A stretch of DNA of 64,000 nucleotides from Nilaparvata lugens (lineage: Eukaryota > Arthropoda > Insecta > Hemiptera > Delphacidae), in assembly GCF_014356525.2 (NCBI RefSeq), contig NC_052518.1, forward strand, positions 97,537,932 through 97,601,931, given 5' to 3'. A model generated the notes under the pieces. It did no database searches. It worked only from the letters and a program-made list of their open reading frames with translations, and had not been told where the DNA came from. A program made the position numbers and the translations under genes. Positions 23,025 to 32,400 of this stretch are shown one piece after another (positions within the stretch are counted from its first letter, which is position 1; the number at the start of each line of letters is the position of its first letter).

Positions 23025-25374
23025 ATGAGCATGCTGTCTCAGTGGCCTGGGCACCATAATTTGGAGGGACCGAGGTGGAGGGAAAAACCTCGCGGATATG
23101 CTAGCCACCAAGGCCCTTGCAATTTACGTAATAAATGCCTCCAAAGTCATGAGTATAACGAGAGACAAATTTACAAATGGCCTAAACATAAAGCAGAAGA
23201 AGCTCCCACTGCACCGGGCAATAAAAGATTGGCTACTACAGAGAACTTGTCTCTAGAAGACAAAAACAGAAACGATTTGAAGCTATTGAAAGCACGTCTT
23301 GCTGAAAGTCCACTGCCAAACGAGTTCAACAGCTTAATAACACAACTATTGTGCGCTTCATGCAGCTTAGTTGGTACCAAGGTGCCACAAGAAGCGAAAT
23401 ATATGGTGCCTCACTGGGGCAGCCCAATGCACAGGGATAATGTGCACGATTGGCTGACAGAGTGGTACCAGGAGTTGTGAGCTGATGAGGAGAAGTGGGA
23501 GAATTGACCCAAGGCCTATGAATACGAGGAAGATGAGGCGTTCTGCTACGTCTGCATGAAGCCGTTCACTAGTGCCAACATGTCCTATGAGCATTACAAC
23601 TCCAAACAGCACGAGAAACGCATTGTCACTACATTGACTGATATCGTGATCACTAAGTACCACAATCTTAACCGATTTGGCTGTGACATTTGCAATGTGA
23701 CTAACACCACACGCACTCAGCTGGATGTGCATCTAGACTCGCCGAAACATGCCAAAAAGCACCATTGAGCAAATTGAACCTATGTGCTCCACATAGCACC
23801 ACAGCACCTATGTGCTCTCTTGGAATCAACGTCATTGCTCCCATTTCCATCCCGAATAATAATCTGATAAACCAGGCGAAATATGAGTGTAAAATTTGTA
23901 AAATAAGAATGTACACCGATGAGGTTCTACAAGTGCACATGTCTGGTGCTGAGCATCTCAGAAAGTTGAAGAAGGTTTCTAGAGATGATCTGAGAAACCA
24001 GATGAAGTACGAGTGTAAAATTTGTAAAATAAAAATGTACACCGAGGAGACTCTACAAGTGCACATGTCCAGTGCTAAGCATCTCAGAAAATTGAAGAAG
24101 GTTTCTGGAGAGAGTCTTGTGGAAGCAGATGGTTGTGGATCATCCACCAGATTCACATACAAGCATGAAATTTGTAACATCAAGCCGGATACATACAAGT
24201 TGCTAGACACATACATCTCTAGTAAAAACACTAGCATGCGACCACGTTCCAAGCATCTGTCTGTGGCAACTGCAACAGGGAAGAAAAGAAAGATCATTGA
24301 GAAGGAGGAGGATGAAAACTCATTGTTTTTGTCCAGTCCGTTATCGGCCACAACAGCAGAATTCCTACGGCGTCAAAACAAAATGTTCTACCTTATTATG
24401 CAGGGTTCTCTGATGCCACATCAGACCCCGATCTACAAGGATGCATATGCCGTGGATGGAGTCTGCGGTCGCATGTTTGTATTCGTGCACCGTGGCGAAC
24501 ACATGTGGCAAACTCTCATCAAAAATCAACAAGTGTGGAACATTCCACTGGCCTGCTCCACCAAAGTCATCTTTGGCGGAGAAAAAGACGTTTGGTTAAT
24601 GGATGCAGCTTAGGTGGAATGTCTGCCCAATTGCAGGGTCCTGACATGTGTACATCTCGCTCTGTGGCCACAGAACTCCTCCTGCATAAGTTGCAATCCA
24701 GATATTACCAGCTGGAGATGCCAAAAGATCAATTCAAAAAGTTTGAATTTGTAGGAGAGGAGGATGAAGAAGAAGAAGCGGAAGAGGGCTATTCAGACGA
24801 TGATGATGGCGATGGTATGGAAGGAGATTTATTTATTTATTTATTTATTTATTCGTTGATATAATATACAAATCATATGAATATGATCGGGATAGAACAA
24901 CAGGCATAGCCCAAAACTATTCTGTTCCCAAATTTTTTATAAATAATGAAATGTCCGAAAAAAATAGGTTATGTTCTTACTGAGGAAATTTAAAGTTCAA
25001 AGTTCTGTCCAAGAATATATATTAGCTGGAAATTTTGAATTTAGAATGATTAAAATACCAAATTATAGTCAAATTTTGCACTTCATATCACCGCACTTTG
25101 AATAAATTAAGTTATTTCAGAAAATTTTGAAGCCAAAAATATACACACAACTTTCAACTAGGCACAGCTGTTACAAACTTATTTGTTGAGGTTGTATGTT
25201 GTGAACCGCAACAAATTTGACAACAAAGACTTCAACGAATCGATCGCGTTCTACTTGGAAGACTATCTGATGAACCTTGAGGATTTCCGGGATCAGGTGT
25301 TTTTCAAGTGCAACCGAGCTGAGAGATCGGTCGTGAAAGAAATGAGCACTGATCGTGGCCACTGCTGAATACCG
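23025..25374 (+). pseudogene. Broken gene for a protein with U1-type C2H2 zinc fingers
   Basis: The first part (frame of 23025) reads through stops at 23478-23480 and about 23508 into two fingers. Frame then changes near 23765 and two more follow. Four fingers match C-x2-C-x12-H-x5-H exactly, starting CYVCMKPF, CDICNVTN, CKICKIRM and CKICKIKM; a fifth (HEICNIKP) has lost residues. This spacing is that of U1/matrin-type fingers, which usually bind double-stranded or structured RNA. Beyond the fingers a conserved-looking stretch ('VDGVCGRMFVFVHRGEHMWQ') shifts frame near 24605 and ends in an acidic run (24760-24822). An insertion splits the gene at 24824. A last piece (25183-25368, 'ESIAFYLEDYLMNLEDF') stops early. 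At least three stops and two shifts make it a pseudogene. I cannot name the parent gene. Confidence 0.6.
24824..25165. mobile_element. Small retro-insertion with (TTTA)n end splitting the zinc-finger pseudogene
   Basis: It starts with a TTTA run (24824-24855). 'acaggcatagcccaaaacta' near 24900 recurs inverted at 49470-49495 ('ttttgggctatgcctgtta'). The zinc-finger frame seems to resume after it at about 25165. A tandem short-repeat end on a dispersed sequence suggests a SINE or LINE tail inserted on the minus strand. Confidence 0.5.
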
Positions 25375-25379
25375 GGGGT

Positions 25380-27045
25380 CAAAGAAGGGAGTCGTCGTGT
25401 TGGTGTCGAAAATCATCACCATTCTACACAAATGAGCCGTGGCTATTCTTAAAAGTTCTAATTCACTACAAAGACCAGTTCAAAGATTGGTGTATTGTGA
25501 AACCTGGAACTGAGAAGATCGGGTTATATCTAACTGTAGAATACATCGATGCAGATGTATTTTAATAATGTACTATCATATACATGCCCGGTAGATTTTG
25601 ATATAAATATAGATGCCCATGATTTTCGATACCACCATGACTCCTTCCTTTCACTTACGGTATTATTCATCACATTTAACTTATTTATGAAGCCATAACT
25701 CCACTTTTTGTTGCACAAACGTCAAAGTAAACTATATCTCATATGAAACTAAAAATGCTCAATTAGACGCATGTTTCTGTTGCACAGTCTTCAGAAGGAG
25801 CTTATTTATGCCTTGTAGCTAAAACGGTCAATTAAGTTATGGACCCAAAGTCATGCTGTTGAATCCAATATCTACTCCCGCCAAATGCATTTTAGAGGTT
25901 GTGATATCTTTTTTGAAAGATGTTTATGAAAGCCCATCCTTATATAAGTATATAAGGGCTACTATTGAGTATGGATAAAATAAATGGAGGTTGGATTGCC
26001 CTTTTTGGAATTGTTTGGTCGCGGCATGTTTCGGCTGAATGATGCCATAATCAAGATATCATAATCAAGATTATGGCATCGTGTGGCCGAGGCATCTCGT
26101 GGCTGGGGAATTTTGAAGGGGGTGATCTGATTTCTATTTTTATAAGTATATTTGTGTTGACTCGAAAAATGACTCAATTTTTTTCAGTGGTATCAATTTA
26201 ATTCATGTTTTCATTCCCAACAATTGAATTTAATCTTCTATTGTTACTTATCATTTCTAATTTTATATTTCAACAAATTTGTCTCCATGCTGATTTCAGC
26301 ATCCTTGAAGTTTCTTGAATTTTTTTCTGAAATGGACCAGCCAAAATATTTCAACTTCAGACGCTCTTATATCAAAAAGTGGAAGATATGAAAACGTTTT
26401 TCATTAGAATTTTGTTCCATGTTCAATGTCGTGCCTTCGAGCTCCCGAGTTCAAGTTCGTCAATGTTGCAAAGTAACAATGTTCAGTGACTGGTACAAAG
26501 TCATATGGAAAAATCGTAGTTGTGCTTCGAGTTCAAGTCGTCAATGTTGCAAAGTAACAATGTTCAAAGCCCAACAAAGTCGCGGAGACCAGGGCGTTTT
26601 GCTAGATTTACAATTTTCACATTTATCCAGCAAAACACCCGGATAGAGCACTGTCTTCAAAGTTTAATCTATAATGAGTGTGTACGTTCTGTGTACAGTA
26701 AATTGTTCCAGTTCCAATCGTAAATTGTTCCATCACGTGACTAGTGCAAAATGTTCCCATGGAACGCCATTTCAAAATTGTTGGTTCAAGCTTTTGGCAC
26801 GCACATATAAAGTTGATTTACACTAAAATGTGTCGTTTACTAGCTGCGTGAATGAAGAAAGGCTGTTTTACGAACTTACCGTCTAGAAAAGTGTGCATTC
26901 CATTTATTCCATTACTCTCAAATTCTCTATAGAGAAAAATTCATTTAATGAATGGTTATCAAACATCATATTGTTGGTTATGTATGCTATGGTAAAGAAA
27001 CAAACTATCACACTAATTATCAAACTAATTAATATCAAACTAATT
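25380..27045. other. Intergenic sequence with two small repeats
   Basis: No gene recognised. It contains a stem at 26031-26090 (tcggc..gatgccataatc paired with gattatggcatc..gccga) and a near-duplicate of about 48 bp ('cgtcaatgttgcaaagtaac' at about 26457 and 26538). Confidence 0.55.
26031..26090. repeat. Interrupted stem-loop with 12-bp perfect core
   Basis: GATGCCATAATC (26041-26052) pairs with GATTATGGCATC (26069-26080), and TCGGC (26031-26035) pairs with GCCGA (26086-26090), leaving small internal loops. Confidence 0.75.
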
Positions 27046-27050
27046 ACATC

Positions 27051-27927
27051 TTGTTCAGTCTAAGTGGCAGTAGAAGTTTTCCTATGCCTATCTTCCTCCA
27101 CGGATTTCACTGTAGGCGTGACTCTTGCAGTTGCCCTGTTGTGAAAATGGAATCCAATGTAAAATATCTAGGGGTGCTTCTAGATCATAACTTGAATTGG
27201 AAGTCCCACATTGAGTCCCTCAAGAAATCTCTTCAGTTCTACCTTAGAACAATATTTAAATTAAAGCAGATGTGCAATAAAAGTACCCTGAAAGAGATTT
27301 ATTACGCATTTGCCCATTCAAGAATAAGTTATGGATTGAGTTGTTGGGGAAGTACATATTATTCCATTTTGGATCCCATTATAAAGCTACAGAAGTCTTT
27401 TATCCGAATAATTGCTGTTGTAGGATACAGGGATAGCACTTTACCACTATTTCAAGAATTCGAGATACTCCCTCTGAGACACATGTATATCCACAAGGTA
27501 CTTAATATTTTCTACCTGCTGAGTGGGAATGATGGTGTAATAGTAAGCTATTGTGAGGTGGTGGAGGGCTCTCATTTGACGCGAGGAGTACTGAATCGCC
27601 ATCTCCGAGGATTGAGACCTAACTGTGCCCTTTTCAAAAAATCTTTTATGTTCCTCACCCCAAAATTTTTCAATCTTTTACCTATACACATCAAGATTAA
27701 TTTTGGGTCCCAAAATAATAAGTATTACATCAAAACTAGCATAAAAAGATGGCTACTAAACTGCGATAGGGTTGGGGTGGAGATGATGTACAACTCCGTA
27801 ATATAGTTCCAAAGGCTGTTCATTTATTTCCTTGTACACTGCGTATTACAGTCCCAAAGGATCCAATGGTAATTGAATTGATTATTCTAAATGATATTTG
27901 AGTACTGTTTAATTAAATATATATATA

Positions 27928-27981
<54 letters not shown>

Positions 27982-28501
27982 TATATATTATATATTTATT
28001 ATTATTCTACGAGCCATTTTATATATGGTTGTTGTTGTATTATGTATGTTGTGGTTTCGGTATTCTAATTTTTTCAAACCCCTACCTTATTGTGCTTGCT
28101 AATTTTGACTTTTGTCTGAGATTTGCGTATCATGTCTTATCTTGAGCTTGTTGTTATTTTATTTTATGCATAGAATTTTCCACTCTTGCTGATTTATGTA
28201 TTTCTGTCTTTATCAATTCATCTCAAATTAATTAATTTATTATTCTTATTGTATTTTTTCATTTAAAGAAAATAGGTATTGTATACACTATTTTAGATAG
28301 TTCTTAGTTTTATTTAGTTATATATTTTTCTCTCTTTCGTTTTCGTTTTCAATAAATATTGTTTTTTTTCTGTCTCTCTGATGCTCCTCCATGCGGACGT
28401 GACTTAGTCACTTGCATGGTAGAATATTTCTGTATATTATGTGAAATTTCTGCAAGTGCAAATTTGTAATTATTTTGTTTTTTTTTTATACGGAAATAAA
28501 G

Positions 28502-28539
<38 letters not shown>

Positions 28540-28541
28540 CA
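27051..28541 (+). mobile_element. CR1/Jockey-like LINE, 3' half with (ATT)n tail
   Basis: The open frame to 27806 encodes an ORF2 C-terminus: VKYLGVLLDHNLNWKSHI, then 'EIYYAFAHSRISYGLSCWG', then 'IIKLQKSFIRIIA', and a C-terminal region ending near 'SIKRWLLNC'. This is the region after the RT active site, so the copy is 5'-truncated at about 27051. A long AT-rich 3' untranslated part follows, holding a TA microsatellite (27909-27997), a 'ggaaataaag' signal and then an (ATT)n run to about 28540, the ending typical of this LINE group. The retained frame is uninterrupted. Confidence 0.75.
27909..27997. repeat. (TA)n microsatellite
   Basis: TA repeats with TATG interruptions inside the LINE 3' untranslated part. 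Confidence 0.9.
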
Positions 28542-28723
28542 GCGCATGCACAGAGTAGCAAGCAGACTACAATGATCGACCAATGAGAGCTCAGATAGTT
28601 GGAACTGTACCGGGTCGGACAATTTACCACGCTTCGACTGTGGGGCAGGATTTTGGAACTGCAACTTGTTTCTGGTACAGGATCTGTCAAAACTCTTCCC
28701 ATGGAACGCGGAACTTGTTATCT

Positions 28724-28750
28724 GGTAAATTGTGAATCGGACAATTTACC
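28724..28750. repeat. Short hairpin ggtaaattgt / acaatttacc
   Basis: Ten-base perfect arms around a seven-base loop. The 'ggacaatttaccac' word also occurs at about 28617, so it comes from a local repeat. Confidence 0.65.
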
Positions 28751-28971
28751 ACATTCCATGTACACAGAACGGGCCCAGTAATCTCATTCCCGCTGTAACC
28801 CCCGACTGAGGGAACAACTAGTGTTTCTGAAAGATATATATCATCTTCAACTAATGAAGGGCTCGAAACTAAAATATTTAAGGTGAGAAGAATCTCAACC
28901 AGTCACAGATTAGTAGCTAATAAGAAGTAATGTAGACCTAATCTGAGTGGGTATGATACTACACTAAATAA

Positions 28972-29610
28972 CAAAATACTCTATTACAGAGAGTGTTAGA
29001 TTATTATGAGATCAGAGTATCTAATCATGATAAAGAGCTGAATATAGTAATCTCTCTCATTAACTCGGTTTTATTGAATTGTTGACTTCAGTGGATAATT
29101 AATTAGGAAATAAGTTGTAGCATTCTCTTATTGAATATGGACAAGCTTCAATTAGTGTATCTTTTAAGGCTGCTATAAATCCAGCGATAATTACTTATAT
29201 TTTTCAAAGAACCTGCTAGGAAATTGCCAGTAATGTGAGCCTGTGTATTGGGTATTGCAGAGTGATTGCTTTATGTCTAGTGTTGTACCCTAGAGGAAAG
29301 GCTGATATCCATGAATCTTTGTCTGTTTTTGAAAACAAAGGAGTCGATCTCAAAAATACTCTATTACAGAGAGTATTAGATTATTATTAGATCAGAATAT
29401 CTCATCTCATTCTCGCATTTATTATCTTTTATCATGTTACCTTATATAATTTATGGTCTCACTATACTCGTATATTATCTTCTATCATGTTAAAAATACT
29501 CTATTACAGAGAGTGTTAGATTATTATGAGATCAGAGTATCTAATCTCATTTTCGCATTTATTATCTTTTATCATGTTACCTTATATAATTTATGGTCTC
29601 ATTACATATT
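28972..29610 (+). repeat. Repeats of a 138-bp unit (two full tandem copies, one partial)
   Basis: 'aaaatactctattacagaga' followed by 'gatcagagtatct' occurs at about 28972, 29354 and 29492. The last two are tandem, 138 bp apart, and share 'catttattatcttttatcat' and 'accttatataatttatggtc' downstream. No coding content. Confidence 0.8.
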
Positions 29611-29876
29611 ATCTTTTATCATGTTACCCTAATTTATGGTCTCATTGAAGTATATCGTAGTGTATTTCATTATGTTCACAATATGTTATTCAGATTTGAG
29701 TCTGATAACAACAGTTGGTGACTGCGCTGTTTTCATTCAGTTTTCGTTTTCCTGTCTTAACTTGACAGGATGAAAGAATGTAAGAAAGAAAGTATAAGTT
29801 AAGAAAAATATTCCAAGTCTGTCTTTAGAAGCAATACAATGTCTTGACAATGCCCATGAGCACCAGATGAAAATTG

Positions 29877-29990
29877 AGGATGAAAGTGCATCTCATAATA
29901 TGAATCTTCAGTTAAGTTCAAAGATAAATTTACTTCCTTGTTTCTTCTGTAAATTTATCATTATAATGTCAAAGAAGAGCCATATAATAG
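29877..29990 (+). repeat. Dispersed repeat, second copy at 40990-41100
   Basis: 'gaaagtgcatctcataatat', 'aaatttacttccttgtttct' and 'tctgtaaatttatcattata' recur at 40990-41100 with scattered changes. It lies just upstream of the piggyBac-like end. Confidence 0.65.
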
Positions 29991-30055
29991 AAGCTGCTCT
30001 TGGCCGTCCTAGGCGTTCCCCAATGCAGATGACGTGTAACAGTAGATACTGTTTG

Positions 30056-30657
30056 TTAACCTTCCGGGACGCGCGCCGTTGTAAAAAGTACAACAGTCAG
30101 AACGTTTTTCGTTTTAATTGAGAAATTCACATCTGTAAGGTTGGTAACCTATAAGTATTCCTCCACGGCATCTTGACAAAATATTGCATTACTATCAATC
30201 ACTGGTCATACCCTATTCAGTGTTGAAGAGATCGGTGTCAGAAATGTTGTACTTTTTACATCGCGCGCGTCCTAGCTTAGTGTAAAGTTTGAAGTCTAGT
30301 GGTCCATCTTTCGAAAGTGTGTGTGATTTTACCGTTAGTTTCAGATGGGTTATTATTAAGTTTGTTAATTATAAACAGTTTTGACAATTTTCGTGATGTC
30401 AGATGTTCTGAGAACAAGTGAAATAGACCGACTCCTCAATGAAAGTAGTTCAGAAGATGGCAAAACATTGACTTTTCAGGTGACAGTGAGGAAGTGATAG
30501 AATACACCGAATTTTCGGTTGATAGTGAAGTAGAAGGTGACATTGGAAGTGAATGAGAAACCAGTAATTTCGTTGATGAAAATTCTCCCGAACATGATGA
30601 TATTGAGTTCATTCTTGGGAATGATGGTGAAACAATCTGGTGTACGTCAGTAGTATA
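30056..30657 (+). mobile_element. 5' end of a piggyBac-like element, truncated
   Basis: TTAA (30056-30059) is followed by ccttccgggacgcgcgcc. An inverted subterminal copy lies at 30247-30275 (reverse complement taggacgcgcgcgatgtaaa), and the 'gtaaaaagtacaac' word is shared by both. At 30397 an ATG opens MSDVLRTSEIDRLLNESSSE, an acidic start like the N-termini of piggyBac transposases. That frame is then broken, and the sequence stops matching any element at the hairpin at 30660. TTAA is the target of the superfamily. No catalytic domain and no 3' end were found. Confidence 0.6.
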
Positions 30658-30659
30658 AA

Positions 30660-30699
30660 AAGGGCGACTCTGGGGCACAAGTGCCCCAGAGTCGCCCTT
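30660..30699. repeat. Perfect 19-bp inverted repeat with 2-base loop
   Basis: aagggcgactctggggcac (30660-30678), aa, and then its exact reverse complement (30681-30699). It lies exactly between the truncated piggyBac-like end and the 31-bp satellite. Confidence 0.95.
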
Positions 30700-30988
30700 C
30701 ACCTCAAGGCCATCCAGGTCAACCAAACCTAACCTCAAGGTCATCTAGGTCAACCAAACCTAACCTCAAGGGCATCTAGGTCAACCAAACCTAACCTCAA
30801 GGCCATCCAGGTTAACCAAACCTAACCTCAAGGCCATCCAGGTTAACCAAACCTAACCACAAGGTCATCTAGGTCAACCAAACCTAACCTCAAGGTCATC
30901 CACGTCATCCAAACCTAACCTCAAGGTCATCCACGTCATCCAAACCTAACCTCAAGGTCATCCACGTCATCCAAACCTTACCTCAAGG
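30700..30988. repeat. 31-bp satellite, about nine copies, with AGGTCA direct repeats
   Basis: The unit is cctcaaggtcatc + caggtcaaccaaacctaa (31 bp) with small variants ('tctaggtcaacc', 'cacgtcatcc'). Many units hold AGGTCA-NNN-AGGTCA or a one-base variant, and TCAAGGTCA, the extended half-site of NR5A/FTZ-F1-type receptors. The array is non-coding. Confidence 0.9.
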
Positions 30989-31345
30989 TAAAAAATAAAT
31001 AAAAAAAAAAATAAATAGAATAAAAAAAAATTAAAAAAAATTGAAAAAAAAAAATTAAAAAAAAAAATAAAAAAAAAATTAAAAACACATAAAATCAGGA
31101 ATAAATGGGGAAAAAAATTAAAATAAAAACACATAAAATCAGGAATAAATGGGAAAAAAAATAAAAAAAAAAATTAAAAAAAAAATTAAAAAAAAAATAA
31201 ATAAAATAAAATAAAAACACATAAAATCAGGAATAAATGAGAAAAAAATGAACTTGGGCTCTGAACTCTGAACTTGGGGCTCTGAACTCATTGCTCTGAA
31301 CTCTGAACTCGGGGCTCTGAACTCGGGGTTCTGAACTTTTAGTTG
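30989..31345. repeat. A-rich repeats and 'ctctgaactcgggg' tandem units
   Basis: A-rich tract containing three copies of acacataaaatcaggaataa (about 31086, 31129 and 31217), then short tandem units of ctctgaactcggggctctga type (31252-31340). Confidence 0.85.
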
Positions 31346-31550
31346 TTGATGTCATTGTTGTGCTAGGAACACGTTCCACTTGCTAGATCTTCAGTGTTTG
31401 GGGCACACAGTACCCCAGTGTACCTTTTGTGTCAATTCTATAATAATACCGCTTATTTTCAATATGTTTATCTATGGCATTCTATAGACTCTAATTATTT
31501 ATTATAATTTATTAGTAGTGCTGTTATCATTTCGCATTACAAACATAAAA

Positions 31551-31850
31551 ATGGACTTTTTAGAAAGTTGAAGAAATAGTAGAAGAGTTTTTAAGAATTG
31601 AATCTGATTATAAACTTGGTGAAAATAATGCTAGTGATAAATCAGATGATGAGGAAGTTGAAGAAGCCTATGAGAAACAAGATGAAGAACAAGATATTTC
31701 TACTCCAGATGGGTCTGATGATGAATATGCTCCAAATTCGCCTGATGAAGATAGAAGTGACGATGGAGAACAGGAAGACAATAGAAGGCAAGGGGAAAAA
31801 TTGAATCCAGAACAACAACCCCAGGAACATCAGTCAAGCTGTTCAAGAAC
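31551..31850 (+). pseudogene. Acidic open frame, unrecognised, frameshifted at its start
   Basis: ATG at 31551 reads MDFLES and then a stop. The shifted frame from 31564 reads VEEIVEEFLRIESDYKLGEN and goes on through Asp/Glu-rich sequence ('PDGSDDEYAPNSPDEDRSDD') to about 31850, where it runs into the antisense LYRM2-like fragment. Acidic N-termini of this sort occur in piggyBac-like transposases and in many nuclear proteins. No domain is visible, so I give no function. Confidence 0.35.
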
Positions 31851-31855
31851 TCCAG

Positions 31856-32017
31856 TCAATGAGAATTTTTCTTGTAATCAGATCTCACCAAATCCTTCAT
31901 ATCTTTCCTATCACTGGGATCTGGAATCTTCTTCATATCTCTCAAAGTATCTCCATAAAGCTTTAGCACATGCTGTCGCAGCATAAACTGCTTCAAGCTC
32001 AATGCTTCATTTGCCAT
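31856..32017 (-). pseudogene. LYRM2-like fragment (LYR-motif mitochondrial protein), 53 codons
   Basis: Minus-strand ATG at 32015-32017 to a stop at 31856-31858. The product starts MANEALSLKQFMLRQHVLKL and continues with 'MKKIPDPSDRKDMKDLVRSD' and 'YKKN'. The LKQF..R..VL.LY block, the 'IP..SDRK..KDL.R' block and the 'YKKN' end match the LYRM2 pattern known to me: a small protein of the mitochondrial matrix. The Arg of the LYR motif is Gly here (LYG), and the last third of the usual protein (about 88 residues) is absent. The plus-strand open frame that covers it is a shadow. Either a retrocopy piece or one exon of a host gene; the changed LYR favours a pseudogene. Confidence 0.55.
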
Positions 32018-32019
32018 GC

Positions 32020-32400
32020 TTATCAGCATAATTACTCCACTGTTTAATTGAGCACAATCCTATTTTCTCTTAAACTTACATTTTGCAAAAATTAAATCTG
32101 CAAAAATATTTAGATAGGTACAGAAAAAATATAATTATGTTTTCAAGATAATTCAATTATAACACAAATATAATATCTGCTTCATTTTTCAATTTTGCAG
32201 CAGTTTATTGTTGCTTTGTAATCGAATTTATCCAAACAAAGTCCGTTTGAGAAGAAAAATGTTGAATACTGTTACTTTTCTTTATTATTTACTACTATTT
32301 TATATAACTTTCATACAGTTACAATCGATGATGAATAACGTTGTGGCTATTAATTGCGTTTAGAAAATTGTAATTAATATGTCAGATTTCACCAATATTT
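32020..32400. other. Intergenic sequence before the LTR element
   Basis: AT-rich with no feature. The true left edge of the LTR is not fixed; tgttgcctgtctcg at 32401 is one plausible start. Confidence 0.4.

Noticed and set aside
30720..30960. Telomere-like cctaacct in the satellite (insect TTAGG complement)
   Set aside because: Only one or two TTAGG-like words per 31-bp unit and no pure TTAGG run.
31801..31986. Plus-strand frame rich in Ser/Tyr
   Set aside because: Its second half is the shadow of the minus-strand LYRM2-like fragment.
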